Shown piece by piece: positions 48,736 to 62,221 of a DNA stretch of 64,000 nt. The first letter of the stretch is position 1, and each line of letters starts with the position of its first letter. The notes beneath the pieces were generated by a model, which saw nothing but the letters and a program-made list of their open reading frames with translations, ran no database searches and was not told the origin of the DNA. Origin of the DNA: an uncultured Paraburkholderia sp. GTDB taxonomy: Bacteria > Pseudomonadota > Gammaproteobacteria > Burkholderiales > Burkholderiaceae. The stretch spans positions 682,001-746,000 of the forward strand of contig CALNWN010000001.1 of the NCBI GenBank assembly GCA_940746715.1, read 5' to 3'. The position numbers were made by a program, and so were the translations under genes.

Positions 48736-49650
48736 TCAACCGCGCGGGCCGGCGTGATTCGCCGCGTCGCGCAGGGCTGCCCATACTTTCAATGCGTCTA
48801 CTGTTTGCGCGACGTCGTGCACGCGCACGATGGCGGCGCCGCGTTCGGCTGCCAGAACCGCTGCCGCCACGCAGCCTGCCACGCGTTCCGGCGCCGGGCG
48901 GCCGGTGACCGCGCCGATCATGGATTTGCGCGACATGCCGGCGAGGATCGGGTACGGCGGCTCGGCGCGCGGCGCGGTGTCCACGAGACGCGCGAGCAGC
49001 GCGTAGTTATGCTCGACCACCGCCTTGCCGAAGCCAAAGCCCGGGTCCACGCTGATCCGCTCACGCGCAATGCCGGCCTGCCTGAGCACCGCCACGCGTT
49101 CCCCCAGGAACTGCCTGACGTCGCCGACGACGTCGCCATAAGCCGGCTCGCCGAGCTGCATGGTTTGCGGCTCGCCCAGCATATGCATCACGCACAGGCC
49201 GCAGTTGCTCTCGCGCACCGCGTCGACGGCGCCGGGCATGCGAAAGCCCCAGATATCGTTGATCAGGTCGGCGCCCGCGCTCAATGCGCGCCGCATCACT
49301 TCGGGCTTGTACGTGTCGACGGAAAGCGGCACATTGGCGCCGTGCAGTTGCTCGATGAGCGGGATCACGCGCTCCAGTTCTTCGTCGAGCGGAACCGGCG
49401 GGGCGCCGGGGCGCGTCGATTCGCCGCCGATGTCGATCATGTCCGCGCCTTCCAGCATCATGCGCTCGGCCTGGCGCAGCGCATCGCCGCGCATCGCGTA
49501 CTGGCCGCCGTCGGAGAAAGAATCGGGCGTGACGTTCAGGATGCCCATAACCAACGGGCGTTCGAAGCTCAGCTTGAACCGGCCGCACTGCAGCGGCTCG
49601 GGAAGGGAAGACGGAGAGAAAGCGGCTGTGGGCACGTAGCGTTGCGTCAA
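48736..49650 (-). CDS. folP: Dihydropteroate synthase
   Basis: FolP condenses dihydropterin pyrophosphate with p-aminobenzoate in folate synthesis; it is the sulfonamide target. Signatures are [34 protein letters not shown] and [18 protein letters not shown], with the final [13 protein letters not shown]. About 304 residues if it starts at TTG 49650. The first conserved residues begin around [12 protein letters not shown], so a GTG at 49635 is also possible. Intact. Confidence 0.93.
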   Translation of the reverse strand: MTQRYVPTAAFSPSSLPEPLQCGRFKLSFERPLVMGILNVTPDSFSDGGQYAMRGDALRQAERMMLEGADMIDIGGESTRPGAPPVPLDEELERVIPLIEQLHGANVPLSVDTYKPEVMRRALSAGADLINDIWGFRMPGAVDAVRESNCGLCVMHMLGEPQTMQLGEPAYGDVVGDVRQFLGERVAVLRQAGIARERISVDPGFGFGKAVVEHNYALLARLVDTAPRAEPPYPILAGMSRKSMIGAVTGRPAPERVAGCVAAAVLAAERGAAIVRVHDVAQTVDALKVWAALRDAANHAGPRG

Positions 49651-49673
49651 ATAAATGCGGATAAATGCAAAAC

Positions 49674-49699
49674 GGGCCGGTGTGGAAACACACCGGCCC
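49674..49699 (-). terminator. Intrinsic terminator after ftsH
   Basis: An 11-bp perfect stem (GGGCCGGTGTG/CACACCGGCCC) closes a 4-base loop, followed on the minus strand by GTTTTGC. It separates ftsH from folP-glmM. Confidence 0.82.
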
Positions 49700-49720
49700 G
49701 CACTTTCTACTGACAGCCGA

Positions 49721-51610
49721 TCAGGCCGGCGCGGTCGCGCTGCCCGGCTTCACCTCGGTACCGGGGCTGCCGCCCGACGAAGCGTCGCTTGCCGACGGCG
49801 GCGAGCTCTTCGACGAGCGCGGCGGACGTCCGGCCATGATGTCGTTGATCTGATCGGAATCGATCGTCTCCCACTCCATCAACGCGGCGGTCATTGCCTC
49901 GACCTTGTCGCGGTTTTCTTCCAGCAGGCGCTTGGCGAGGTTGTATTGCTCGTCGAGCACGCGGCGGATTTCCGCGTCGACCTTCTGCTGCGTCGCTTCG
50001 GAAACGGTGCGCGTGAAGCCGCGGCCGAACGGCGTGGCGTCGTTTTCGTCGTCCACGTAGACCATCGGTCCCAACGCATCCGTCATGCCGAAGCGGGCCA
50101 CCATGGCGCGCGCGGTTTGTGTGGCCTTGTTGAAGTCGTCCGACGCGCCCGTGCTGATCAGGTTCAGGAACAGCTCTTCCGCAACCCGGCCGCCGAACAG
50201 AATCGCGAGACGGTCGAGCAGATAGTCTTTCGAGTATGTTTCGTTGTCGTGCTCCGGCAACTGCCACGTGACACCCAGCGCGCGGCCACGCGGAATGATC
50301 GTGACCTTGTGCACCGGGTCGGCCTTCGGCAGGAGCTTCGCAATGACGGCGTGGCCGGACTCGTGGTAAGCGGTGGCGCGCTTCGACTCTTCGCGGATCA
50401 CCGCCGACTTGCGCTCCGGACCCATGAAGATCTTGTCCTTCGCGTCTTCGAAATCTGTCATTTCGACAATGCGCTTGCCGCGGCGCGCCGCGAACAGGGC
50501 TGCTTCGTTCACGAGGTTCGCCAGATCGGCGCCCGAGAAGCCCGGCGTGCCGCGCGCGATGACCGCCGCGTCGACGTCGTTCGAGATCGGCACCTTGCGC
50601 AGGTGGACCTTCATGATGTGCTCGCGGCCGCGAATGTCCGGCAGACCGACATACACCTGGCGGTCGAAACGGCCCGGGCGCAGCAGCGCCTTGTCGAGCA
50701 CGTCCGAACGGTTCGTGGCAGCAATCACGATGACGCCGGAGTTCGCCTCGAAACCGTCCATTTCGACGAGCATCTGGTTCAGCGTCTGCTCGCGCTCGTC
50801 GTTGCCGCCGCCCATGCCGGCGCCGCGATGACGGCCGACCGCGTCGATTTCGTCGATGAACACGATACACGGCGCGTGCTTCTTGGCCTGCTCGAACATG
50901 TCGCGCACACGGGCCGCGCCCACGCCGACGAACATTTCGACGAAGTCCGAACCCGAGATGCTGAAGAACGGCACCTTCGCTTCGCCCGCGATGGCGCGCG
51001 CGAGGAGCGTCTTACCGGTTCCCGGCGGGCCGACCAGCAGCACGCCGCGCGGAATACGGCCGCCCAGCTTCTGGAATTTCTGCGGATCGCGCAGGAAGTC
51101 GACCAGTTCGGAGACTTCTTCCTTCGCTTCGTCGCAGCCGGCGACGTCGGTAAAATTGATTGCGTTGTTGTTTTCGTCGATCAGACGCGCGCGCGACTTG
51201 CCGAACGAGAAGGCGCCGCCTTTCCCGCCCCCTTGCATCTGTCGCATCATGTAGAACCAGAAACCGATGATCAGGATCGTCGGCCCGAGGTAATACAGCG
51301 CGGAAACCACCGCATTCGGTTCGTCGTCAGCCTTGCCGCTGACCTGAACGCCATACTTCATCAGATCGCCGACCATCCAGATGTCGCCGGGCGATATGAT
51401 CTGGTACTTCTGGCCGTCTGCTGGAGTGACCGTGAGGTTCCGCCCCTGGACAATGACGTTCTTGACTTTGCCGTTCTTCGCGTCGTCCATGAACTGCGAA
51501 TAGGAAACGCCTTCCTGGACACGGGGCTTGTCGAACTGCTTGAACACCGTAAATAGCACCAGTGCGATAAGCAGCCACACTGCTGCCTTCGAAAACATAT
51601 TGTTGTTCAA
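49721..51610 (-). CDS. ftsH: ATP-dependent zinc metalloprotease FtsH
   Basis: A membrane-anchored AAA+ protease that degrades misassembled membrane proteins and regulators such as LpxC. The 629-residue protein has a first helix ([19 protein letters not shown]), a periplasmic domain, a second helix ([18 protein letters not shown]), and the AAA domain with Walker [17 protein letters not shown], pore [17 protein letters not shown], Walker [13 protein letters not shown] and [22 protein letters not shown]. The zinc site is [13 protein letters not shown]. The start is taken as TTG 51610 with AAGGAG nine bases upstream; an in-frame GTG at 51628 is less likely. Intact. Confidence 0.96.
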   Translation of the reverse strand: MNNNMFSKAAVWLLIALVLFTVFKQFDKPRVQEGVSYSQFMDDAKNGKVKNVIVQGRNLTVTPADGQKYQIISPGDIWMVGDLMKYGVQVSGKADDEPNAVVSALYYLGPTILIIGFWFYMMRQMQGGGKGGAFSFGKSRARLIDENNNAINFTDVAGCDEAKEEVSELVDFLRDPQKFQKLGGRIPRGVLLVGPPGTGKTLLARAIAGEAKVPFFSISGSDFVEMFVGVGAARVRDMFEQAKKHAPCIVFIDEIDAVGRHRGAGMGGGNDEREQTLNQMLVEMDGFEANSGVIVIAATNRSDVLDKALLRPGRFDRQVYVGLPDIRGREHIMKVHLRKVPISNDVDAAVIARGTPGFSGADLANLVNEAALFAARRGKRIVEMTDFEDAKDKIFMGPERKSAVIREESKRATAYHESGHAVIAKLLPKADPVHKVTIIPRGRALGVTWQLPEHDNETYSKDYLLDRLAILFGGRVAEELFLNLISTGASDDFNKATQTARAMVARFGMTDALGPMVYVDDENDATPFGRGFTRTVSEATQQKVDAEIRRVLDEQYNLAKRLLEENRDKVEAMTAALMEWETIDSDQINDIMAGRPPRSSKSSPPSASDASSGGSPGTEVKPGSATAPA

Positions 51611-51748
51611 AAAGCACCACTCCTTCACTTAGACGGGCGCCTACATTTGCCTTGCGGCACCACGAAAGCATTCTAATCCAGTCCGCAGACCCCTGCCATA
51701 AGGTTTCGCTACCACAGAAATAGCATGGCGGGGGCTGCGCGGGACGCC

Positions 51749-52411
51749 CTAGACGGGCTTCTTCAGATGCTTACCCAAAATAAACGTTTCTGACGACTTG
51801 TCCCGCGAAGCCTTGGGCTTGCGGGCAGCCACCACCTTGAACTGGCGCTTGAACTTTTCGACAATCTGGCTGTAACCACTGCCGTGAAAGCATTTGACTA
51901 AAAGGGCTCCATCCGGTTTCAGGTGATTTTGCGAGAATTCCAGCGCGAGATTGCACAAATGCTCGATTCGCGCAGCATCCGCCACCGCCACTCCCGACAG
52001 GTTGGGCGCCATATCCGAAATTACAAGGTCGACCTGCCGCTCGCCGACTAATTCTTCCAGCTGAACCAGCACGGAGTCTTCGCGGAAGTCGCCCTGAATG
52101 AAGTGGACGTCGGCGACGGGCTCCATCGGCAGGATGTCGAGCGCGATAATCGTGCCGTCGATGCCGCCTTCGCGCTCCGCGTCGCGCTGCGCGCCTTTGG
52201 CGAGCTTGTTGCGCGCGTACTGGCTGCAGCTGCCCGGCGACGACCCGAGATCCACGATCACCTGCCCCGGCCGGATAAGCTTGTCCTGCTCGTCGATTTC
52301 CTTCAGCTTGTAGGCGGCGCGGGCGCGATAGCCTTCCCGCTGCGCCATTTTCACGTACGGATCGTTGATGTGGTCGTGCAGCCACGCCGTATTGAACTTG
52401 TTTTTTGCCAT
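51749..52411 (-). CDS. rlmE: 23S rRNA 2'-O-methyltransferase RlmE
   Basis: RlmE (FtsJ/RrmJ) methylates U2552 of 23S rRNA late in 50S assembly. The 220-residue protein has the SAM site [15 protein letters not shown] and the catalytic K-D-K-E tetrad, seen as [32 protein letters not shown] and [11 protein letters not shown]. Intact, upstream of ftsH by 138 bases as in many proteobacteria, and divergent from yhbY, another ribosome-assembly gene. Confidence 0.96.
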   Translation of the reverse strand: MAKNKFNTAWLHDHINDPYVKMAQREGYRARAAYKLKEIDEQDKLIRPGQVIVDLGSSPGSCSQYARNKLAKGAQRDAEREGGIDGTIIALDILPMEPVADVHFIQGDFREDSVLVQLEELVGERQVDLVISDMAPNLSGVAVADAARIEHLCNLALEFSQNHLKPDGALLVKCFHGSGYSQIVEKFKRQFKVVAARKPKASRDKSSETFILGKHLKKPV

Positions 52412-52624
52412 TAAACGTTGAACTCTTGCTGCGTCATGTCACGCTTTAGCGGATAATACGCGGTTAATTCGCGCGGCGACCGCCAGAAAACCGGCTGTTA
52501 TCCGCGATTCTGTTGTCCTTGCGCGCCGCCTGCCGCAGTGTCCCAATCGTGTTCCGCTCCACCGCGTCAAAAGACGGGATGGGGAACGCAGGTGCCGCCA
52601 TTTTAGTCGAGTCTCCCACTTCAC

Positions 52625-53227
52625 ATGCCCGCCCTCAAAGTCTCTTCCGACCAACGCGCCGAGTTGCGCTCCCAGGCACATGCGCTCAAACCGGTCGTGC
52701 TCATCGGCGCTGAAGGCTTGACCGACGCCGTGCTCGCCGAGATCAAGGTTCACCTCGCCGCTCATCAGCTCATCAAGATCCGCGTATTCGGCGACGAACG
52801 CGAGGAACGCATCGCGATCTACGAACAGATCTGCGACACGCTGAACGCCGCGCCGATTCAGCATATCGGCAAGCTGCTCGTCATCTGGAAGCCGGAAGCG
52901 GCCGCCCAGCCCGCGGCGAAAGCCAGACGCGGCGCCCTGCCGAGCGCGCGCGAAGCCGCGGTCGAAGCCAAACCCGGCAAGGGCCGCGCCCCGCGCGTCG
53001 TCAAGGTCGTGAAGCCGAGCGAAGTGCCCATGCGCAAGCCGAAGCGAAGGCGGTGTTGGTGCGCGGCAACGAGCGCGTCACGCAAGGCGGCAACATCAAG
53101 CGCGCGAAGAAGCGGCAAACCAGCACGAAGCGCGCGCATCAATCGAAGTAAACCGGCCGACCAAGGTGCGGCGAGGTCCGCGCCTTGGCTTGTGGGCGGC
53201 TCGGGTTGTGCGTTTCCGCTTCCCTAG
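52625..53227 (+). CDS. yhbY: YhbY-family ribosome assembly RNA-binding protein with frameshifted tail
   Basis: The CRM domain (residues 1 to about 95) is intact: LRSQAHALKPVVLIGAEGLT, EIKVHLAAHQLIKIRVFGDE and the end IQHIGKLLVIWKP. YhbY-type proteins bind the pre-50S particle. After a basic tail (KVVKPSEVPMRKPK) one base seems missing near 53042. The alternative frame reads KAVLVRGNERVTQGGNIKRA and ends at TAA 53149-53151, which looks like the original C-terminus (about 175 residues). As it stands the product is 200 residues with a scrambled tail running into the convergent gene. The conserved part is unaffected, so the protein may still work. Confidence 0.82.
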   Translation: MPALKVSSDQRAELRSQAHALKPVVLIGAEGLTDAVLAEIKVHLAAHQLIKIRVFGDEREERIAIYEQICDTLNAAPIQHIGKLLVIWKPEAAAQPAAKARRGALPSAREAAVEAKPGKGRAPRVVKVVKPSEVPMRKPKRRRCWCAATSASRKAATSSARRSGKPARSARINRSKPADQGAARSAPWLVGGSGCAFPLP

Positions 53228-53731
53228 CCCGCCGCCTCTCCGGACACGTCGCGCGCCCTGCCGCGCGGCGCCAGCTCCGCTGTCCACGGGCAGCTTCCAC
53301 ACGAGCGCAATGCCGAGCAGGCTTTCCATCAGGTAGAACACGCTGGAAACACCGTGCAGCATGCCAAAGCGCGCTGCATACGCGGAATGCGCGAGGTCCG
53401 TGCCCGCTTCTAGCGCGGCGACGCGCATCGCGTTCATAAACGGCTGCAACGCGAAGTACCCGACGAGCACGCAGATCAGCATGCCGGCCACCAGCCAGCG
53501 CAAGCGCCGATACGCGTTGCTGCCGCGCCGGACCATCACGTTGGCGAGACCCAGCAGCAAAATGCCGCAGACGGCGCCCAGCACGCCTTCTATGCGAAAC
53601 AGTTGCGCCGCCACCGCGCCTGCCGTCGTCCGGTCGAGCGAACTGAACAGCACCGGCGCAACCGCATAGCCGATAGTCAGCAGACTGCCGACCCACACGA
53701 CCGTCAAGAGACGAAAGATTCGATGCGGCAT
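53096..53731 (-). CDS. DUF4149 membrane protein with extended, probably frameshifted, tail
   Basis: A four-helix inner-membrane protein of the DUF4149 family (function unknown): LLTVVWVGSLLTIGYAVAPV, GVLGAVCGILLLGLANVMV, WLVAGMLICVLVGYFALQP and LHGVSSVFYLMESLLGIALV. The family normally ends about ten residues after the last helix. Here the frame continues another 60 or so residues of Arg-rich sequence antisense to yhbY; one base lost would give RDVSGEAAG and a stop at 53224-53226. So the membrane part is intact and the tail is likely frameshifted. It starts at 53731, 21 bases after greA, and may be co-transcribed with it. Confidence 0.75.
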   Translation of the reverse strand: MPHRIFRLLTVVWVGSLLTIGYAVAPVLFSSLDRTTAGAVAAQLFRIEGVLGAVCGILLLGLANVMVRRGSNAYRRLRWLVAGMLICVLVGYFALQPFMNAMRVAALEAGTDLAHSAYAARFGMLHGVSSVFYLMESLLGIALVWKLPVDSGAGAARQGARRVRRGGGLGKRKRTTRAAHKPRRGPRRTLVGRFTSIDARASCWFAASSRA

Positions 53732-53751
53732 CAGAGACACCGGAGCCGCCC

Positions 53752-54228
53752 TCAAACGTAGCTGACCGCGATGATTTCGTACTCGCGCACGCCGCCCGGC
53801 GCCTGCACCGACGCAACGTCGCCTTCCGATTTGCCGATCAGTGCGCGAGCAATCGGCGAGCTGATGGAGATCAGACCATGGTCGATGTCCGCTTCGTCGT
53901 CACCGACGATCTGGTACTTGACCGACGCGCCCGACTCCAGGTCTTCCAGTTCGACTGTTGCGCCGAACACCACCCGGCCGTCGGCCTCCACTTGGGACGG
54001 GTCGATCACCTGCGCGCCCGCCAGCTTCGATTCGATTTCGGCAATGCGGCCTTCGATAAAGCCCTGTTTTTCTTTCGCGGCATCGTATTCCGCGTTTTCG
54101 GACAAATCGCCCTGCGCGCGCGCTTCCGCAATCGAATTGATCACGGCGGGACGCTCGACCGATTTGAGTCGCTGCAATTCGTCGCGCAGCATGTCTGCGC
54201 CGCGCTTGGTCAATGGAATAGTGCTCAT
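53752..54228 (-). CDS. greA: Transcription elongation factor GreA
   Basis: GreA rescues backtracked RNA polymerase by stimulating transcript cleavage. The 158-residue protein has the N-terminal coiled coil with the acidic tip ([20 protein letters not shown]) and the globular C-terminal domain ([20 protein letters not shown], then [20 protein letters not shown]). ATG 54228 gives [14 protein letters not shown]; an ATG six bases upstream is possible. Intact. Confidence 0.96.
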   Translation of the reverse strand: MSTIPLTKRGADMLRDELQRLKSVERPAVINSIAEARAQGDLSENAEYDAAKEKQGFIEGRIAEIESKLAGAQVIDPSQVEADGRVVFGATVELEDLESGASVKYQIVGDDEADIDHGLISISSPIARALIGKSEGDVASVQAPGGVREYEIIAVSYV

Positions 54229-54333
54229 AAACAACTCTCGAGAAAACGCCGGGCCGCTTCCAGTTTTCGTGGCACTTTTTGAGGATCTGGCGCAAAAAGC
54301 GGCAGACGCGAGCGCTGTGGAACGAAAAACGGC

Positions 54334-54424
54334 CGTAAAAAATCACCACGGTTAAGCGCATTTCGCGGGAGCCGGCGGACGGGGAAAACCCCGACCACAG
54401 CACCTGCGAAACGCCGCTTAACCG
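54334..54424 (-). terminator. Large hairpin terminator after carB
   Basis: CGGTTAAGCG (54349-54358) and CGCTTAACCG (54415-54424) form a perfect 10-bp outer stem enclosing an inner CGGGG-AAAA-CCCCG hairpin (54379-54393). On the minus strand it is followed within seven bases by six T. It ends the carAB operon and separates it from greA. Confidence 0.72.
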
Positions 54425-54457
54425 CGGCACTTACATCCTGGACAGGTATTCGAAGCC

Positions 54458-57712
<3,255 letters not shown>

Positions 57713-57811
57713 AACGCTCTCGCTAATGTATTCCTGAATTCTTTCCGTCGACGCGCGCCGCCTGTGCGGGGCGCGCGCTGTGCCTCTCGCCGCTCTTCGC
57801 CGGGCTGCTGT

Positions 57812-58966
57812 TTATGCCGCCGCGGTCTTGCCGGCCTTCTTCGCGTCCATCAACGCGGTGAAGCGGTCGAACAGATACGCGATGTCGTGCGGACCCGGCG
57901 ACGCTTCCGGGTGACCCTGGAAGCAGAATGCCGGCTTGTCGGAGAGCGCGAAGCCTTGCAGCGTGCCGTCGAAGAGCGACACGTGCGTCACGCGCGCGTT
58001 GGCGGGCAGCGTGGCCGCATCCACCGCGAAGCCGTGGTTTTGCGACGTGATGACCACGCGGCCGTCTTCTAGATCTTTCACCGGATGGTTCGCGCCGTGG
58101 TGGCCGGTCTTCATCTTGACGGTTTTCGCGCCGAGGGCGAGACCCATGATCTGATGGCCGAGGCAAATGCCGAAGGTCGGGATGCCGCGCTCGATCAGCT
58201 CTTTCGTGGCCTGAATCGCGTAATCGCACGGCTCGGGGTCGCCGGGACCGTTCGACAGGAAAATGCCGTCCGGGTTGAGCGCGAGCGCGTCCGCCGCGCT
58301 CGCCTGCGCCGGCAGCACGGTGACGTGGCAGCCACGCTCGGCCAGCATGCGCAGGATGTTGTACTTGACGCCGTAGTCGAACGCGACGACACGGTACTTC
58401 GGCGCGTTCTGCTTGCCGTAGCCCTCACCCAGACGCCATTCTGTCTGCGTCCACTCGTAGCGTTCTTTCGTCGACACGACCTTGGCGAGGTCCATGCCCG
58501 CGAGGCCCGGGAACGAGCGCGCGAGTTCGACGGCCTTCGCTTCGTCGTCGGAACCGGCGAGGATCGCGCCGTTCTGCGCGCCCTTGTCGCGCAGAACGCG
58601 CGTCAGCTTACGGGTGTCGAGGCCGGCGATGGCGACCACGCCTTCGTCCTGCAGATACTGGCTGAGCGTGCGCTCCATGCGGAAGTTCGACGCGAGGACC
58701 GGCAAGTCGCGAATGATCAGCCCGGCGGCATGGACTTTCGTCGCTTCGACGTCTTCGGCGTTCACGCCGACATTGCCGATATGCGGATACGTGAGGGTCA
58801 CGATCTGGCGCGCGTAGCTCGGGTCAGTCAGGATTTCCTGATAGCCGGTGATAGCCGTGTTGAACACGACTTCGCCGATGGTATGCCCGGGGGCGCCGAT
58901 CGAATAACCACGAAAGACCGTGCCGTCGGCGAGCGCGAGCAGAGCGGGAGAAAATGACGGCAACAC
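57812..58966 (-). CDS. carA: Carbamoyl-phosphate synthase small subunit
   Basis: The glutaminase subunit, 384 residues. The N-terminal CarA domain has [18 protein letters not shown], then [20 protein letters not shown]. The class I amidotransferase domain has the nucleophile Cys in [18 protein letters not shown], and the catalytic His/Glu in [14 protein letters not shown]. The start is GTG 58966, chosen because AAGGAG lies six bases upstream and the product begins [14 protein letters not shown]; the frame is open far upstream but that part is leader. Intact. Confidence 0.95.
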   Translation of the reverse strand: MLPSFSPALLALADGTVFRGYSIGAPGHTIGEVVFNTAITGYQEILTDPSYARQIVTLTYPHIGNVGVNAEDVEATKVHAAGLIIRDLPVLASNFRMERTLSQYLQDEGVVAIAGLDTRKLTRVLRDKGAQNGAILAGSDDEAKAVELARSFPGLAGMDLAKVVSTKERYEWTQTEWRLGEGYGKQNAPKYRVVAFDYGVKYNILRMLAERGCHVTVLPAQASAADALALNPDGIFLSNGPGDPEPCDYAIQATKELIERGIPTFGICLGHQIMGLALGAKTVKMKTGHHGANHPVKDLEDGRVVITSQNHGFAVDAATLPANARVTHVSLFDGTLQGFALSDKPAFCFQGHPEASPGPHDIAYLFDRFTALMDAKKAGKTAAA

Positions 58967-59219
58967 GGGAGACTCCTTGGGGGAACACCCTGTTGCCGAC
59001 CTGCCTATCCGGTTTGCGAGCCGCAGCGGACAGCATCGTGCGATGCGCGCGCAGACTCGCTCGCGTACTGCCGTTGACGTTGCAAGGGGCGCGATGGGTC
59101 CATTGTGTGGACGGATCGGCAAGGTGCGGGCCCTTCTTGCGACGCCTGTGGCACGCGGCGGATGAACGGTATGGGAGAAGTAGGCGCTAGGGTGCGGGTT
59201 GATAAGCTCAAACCTTGAA

Positions 59220-59249
59220 ATTATAGCCTGAAACTGCCCTTCTCTCCAA
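59220..59249 (-). promoter_or_regulatory. Candidate promoter of carAB with a long leader
   Basis: TATAAT (59220-59225) with TTGGAG 18 bases upstream (59244-59249), minus strand. It would give a carA leader of about 245 bases. The leader contains GC-rich pairs but no recognised riboswitch or attenuator. The remaining gap to mltD shows no gene. Confidence 0.6.
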
Positions 59250-59466
59250 ATGCGAGATGGCCAGGCGGGCGCGTGGAGGCCCATATGGAGCCGGCGAAAG
59301 CCTTATTGGAGGCGGCTCGCGCTGGTACGGACCGCATCGGCGAGAGGCGATTCGGAGATAGCGCCCGGCCGCCAAGCGGACTCATGGGAATCGCCCGACA
59401 GGTGCTTTCGCCGTGACTCAGCAGGCGGCGCGGCCTGCCGCCGGGCGAAAGGTCAGGTGCGCGCAA

Positions 59467-59498
59467 TGAAAAACGCCGTCAACACAGGGGGACGGCGT
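59467..59498 (-). terminator. Intrinsic terminator after mltD
   Basis: On the minus strand ACGCCGTC pairs with GACGGCGT around a 10-base loop, followed by TTTTTC. Confidence 0.82.
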
Positions 59499-59583
59499 GG
59501 GGTGACGGCGAAAATCCGAAAGTGCGGAGGCTTCTACGCGGACCGGGACTTCAACTGCGGCCCCGGCGCATCGAAGGTCTGGC

Positions 59584-61254
59584 TTACTTGCTCTTTTTGG
59601 TGCTGGCCGCGCTCTTCGTTGTCTTGCTGGAGGTGGAGGCCGACACCTTCGTCACCTTGCCGGCAGGCGCCGCGGACGCTTTCGCCTTACCGGCCTTCGC
59701 CAGCGGCTCCGACACCTTCACGACAGCGGAGTGGCCCCGGCCCTTCTTTGTGTCGCCGCGCGATTCGCGCTTCGAGCCGCCGACGCGCGTGCCGATCTTC
59801 TGGACACCGCCGCCCTCGACGTCGGTCGCGATACGCTCCGGCCCCGGCTCGCTCGGAAGAGCCTTGCCGACCGGCACATGCAGCACCACTACCTGGCCGC
59901 GCGACACGCTGTCGCGATGCGTGCGGTTCCACGCCTTCAACTGGCCGACGGACACCCCGTAACGCAGCGCAATAGCCGCCATCGACTGATTGCGGCGCAC
60001 GCGGATCAGCATCTTGCGCGTGTCGGGGACGTCGGGCTCCATCGCGAGCACGGCGCTTTCCGCGACGTCGGCGCTGATGTCCTCGTCGTCGTCCGAACCG
60101 CGCGGCACGACGATGGTGGAGCCCGGTTTGAGACGCATGCCGACCGGAATCTTGTTCACTTCCATCAGCGTGTCGGCGTCGACGCCGATTTTTTGCGCGA
60201 TGGCCGCCGGCGCCGAGCGCTCCGTGACCGTGTACGTGGTCCACGACGACAGCGAACCGGAATAGGTTTTCAGATTGCGCTCGAACGCACTCGCATTGTC
60301 GAACGGCAGCAGAATCTGCGGCTGCGTCGCGCCGAGAATGACCGGCTTCCTGAACGACGGGTTCAGCGACCGGAATTCGTCGAGCGACAGGTTGGCCAGT
60401 TTGGCGGCCATGTCCACGTCGATGTCGTGCGACGTGGTAACCGTCACGAAATGCGGGTGGTTGGGAATGGACGGCAGCGTGAGCCCGTACATTTGCGGGT
60501 TCATTACGATGTTCTTAACCGCCTGCAGCTTCGGCACGTAATTGCGCGTTTCGTTCGGCATGCGCAAGCTCAGGTAGTCGGTGGGCAAGCCCGCCGCTTC
60601 GTTGCGCGCGATGGCGCGCTGCACGTTGCCCTCACCCCAGTTGTAGGCGGCGAGCGCGAGCTGCCAGTCGCCGAACATGTCGTGCAGGCGGTACAGATAG
60701 TCGAGCGCGGCGCTGGTGGACGCCAGCACGTCGCGGCGCTCGTCCTGCCACATGTTCTGCTTGAGGTTGTAAGTGCGGCCGGTGCCCGGCATGAACTGCC
60801 ACATACCGGCCGCCTTCGCCACCGACAAAGCCTGCGGGCTGTACGCCGACTCGATGAACGGCAGCAACGCGAGCTCGGTCGGCATATGGCGCGCCTCGAG
60901 CTCCTCGACGATGTGATACAGGTACTTCTGCGAGCGCTCGGTCATGCGCTGCACGTAGTCGGGGCGCTGCGCGTACCAGTTGACCTGCATGTCGACGAGG
61001 TCGGTCTGCAAGTCGGGCATCTGGAAACCGCGGCGAATACGGCCCCACAAATCGGCGTCCGCGCTCGTCAGCTGCGTGACGGAGCCCTGGTCGACGTTAA
61101 TAGTTTGCCTGGCGGTGGCTGTCTTGCGAAGTGCGTCGGCTACGTCTTGCTGGCTGGCGGGATTTGTTGCGGTGGTGGGGCTGACCGTCGTTGGTCCCTG
61201 GCTCGCGCAGGCGGCGAGCGTCAGGACCAGCAACGCACTAAAGATAAATCTCAT
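59584..61254 (-). CDS. mltD: Membrane-bound lytic murein transglycosylase D-type protein
   Basis: A 556-residue outer-membrane lipoprotein that cleaves peptidoglycan glycan strands. Signal peptide and lipobox (FSALLVLTLAAC) come first. The SLT domain follows, with the catalytic Glu in LALLPFIESAYSPQA, then AAGMWQFMPGTGRTYNL and ALAAYNWGEGNVQRAI. Two or more LysM-like repeats follow (TYTVTERSAPAAIAQKIGVD; IRVRRNQSMAAIALRYGVS). The last 70 residues are Lys/Ser/Ala-rich and of low complexity. ATG 61254 is the natural start. Intact, unlike the M23 protein at 29.4 kb. Confidence 0.92.
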   Translation of the reverse strand: MRFIFSALLVLTLAACASQGPTTVSPTTATNPASQQDVADALRKTATARQTINVDQGSVTQLTSADADLWGRIRRGFQMPDLQTDLVDMQVNWYAQRPDYVQRMTERSQKYLYHIVEELEARHMPTELALLPFIESAYSPQALSVAKAAGMWQFMPGTGRTYNLKQNMWQDERRDVLASTSAALDYLYRLHDMFGDWQLALAAYNWGEGNVQRAIARNEAAGLPTDYLSLRMPNETRNYVPKLQAVKNIVMNPQMYGLTLPSIPNHPHFVTVTTSHDIDVDMAAKLANLSLDEFRSLNPSFRKPVILGATQPQILLPFDNASAFERNLKTYSGSLSSWTTYTVTERSAPAAIAQKIGVDADTLMEVNKIPVGMRLKPGSTIVVPRGSDDDEDISADVAESAVLAMEPDVPDTRKMLIRVRRNQSMAAIALRYGVSVGQLKAWNRTHRDSVSRGQVVVLHVPVGKALPSEPGPERIATDVEGGGVQKIGTRVGGSKRESRGDTKKGRGHSAVVKVSEPLAKAGKAKASAAPAGKVTKVSASTSSKTTKSAASTKKSK

Positions 61255-61410
61255 GAACGTCTCGGCTTCCACAAGGGCTGGAATTTGCAGCCGATAGTAC
61301 GAAACCGCAACGTCCACGTCAATCGGAAATTGACAAAAAAATCAAGCAAATCTAGGGTTTGGCGAATTCTTCCGATTCTTCGCTTGAGGAAAACCGCAAG
61401 GCCGACCCGG

Positions 61411-62202
61411 TCACCTGAAGCGGTTCTTCCATTCGCGCATCAAGGTGAACGCCGTCAGCCGGTCGGAAACTTTCTCGTGCAACTGCTCTTGCAGCGTTGC
61501 GTGGACGGCGGGACTGTCGGAGCGCAGGAAAGGGTTCACCGCGCGCTCATGGGCGATGGTGGTCGGCAAAGTCGGCAGATTGCGCGCCCGCAGCTCGCTC
61601 GCCTTGTCGCGCCAAGCCTGCAGCTCGCCATTGCCCGGCTCGCAGGCGAGCGCGAAACGGATATTGGAGAGCGTATATTCGTGCGCGCAGTGAACCTGCG
61701 TCGCGCCGGGCAGCGCGACGAGGGAATCGAGCGACGCGAGCATCTGGGCCGGCGTGCCTTCGAACAGCCGGCCGCATCCGCAGGCAAAAAGCGTGTCGCC
61801 GCAAAACACGTGAGGCGTGCCGCCGGGATCCGCGGCCTGGAAATACGCAATGTGGCCGCTCGTGTGACCCGGCACGTCGAGCACGCTGAATTCGAGCGCG
61901 GGCTCGGCAATCGTCACGCGATCGCCATTTTTGAGACGCTGCGTGACATGCTCGATCGCTTCACCGGCGGGCCCGTAGACGGGAACGGCCTGGCCTTTCA
62001 GCAGATCGGCCACCCCGCCGACGTGGTCTTGATGATGGTGCGTGAGTAAAATAGCGCTCAGCCGCCACCCGCGTTTGGCCAGATAGGCGCGAACAGGAGC
62101 GGCTTCGCCCGGATCGACGACGACCGCATGGTGCCCGTCGGAAACGACCCAGATGTAATTGTCTTCAAACGCCGGGACCGGTACGTACTCGAGCGCATTC
62201 AT
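61411..62202 (-). CDS. gloB: Hydroxyacylglutathione hydrolase (glyoxalase II)
   Basis: GloB hydrolyses S-lactoylglutathione in methylglyoxal detoxification. This 263-residue metallo-beta-lactamase-fold protein has the binuclear metal motif AILLTHHHQDHVGGVADLL, VLDVPGHTSGHIAYF, FCGDTLFACGCGRLFEGTP and CAHEYTLSN, plus the C-terminal glutathione-binding part ending MREWKNRFR. Intact. Divergent from the methyltransferase gene by only 19 bases. Confidence 0.95.
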   Translation of the reverse strand: MNALEYVPVPAFEDNYIWVVSDGHHAVVVDPGEAAPVRAYLAKRGWRLSAILLTHHHQDHVGGVADLLKGQAVPVYGPAGEAIEHVTQRLKNGDRVTIAEPALEFSVLDVPGHTSGHIAYFQAADPGGTPHVFCGDTLFACGCGRLFEGTPAQMLASLDSLVALPGATQVHCAHEYTLSNIRFALACEPGNGELQAWRDKASELRARNLPTLPTTIAHERAVNPFLRSDSPAVHATLQEQLHEKVSDRLTAFTLMREWKNRFR

Positions 62203-62221
62203 AGGCGACGCATTCTTTGAT

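Noticed and set aside
59220..59466. Short open frames between carA and mltD
   Set aside because: No ribosome sites or protein-like composition; the segment holds the carA promoter and lies before the mltD terminator.
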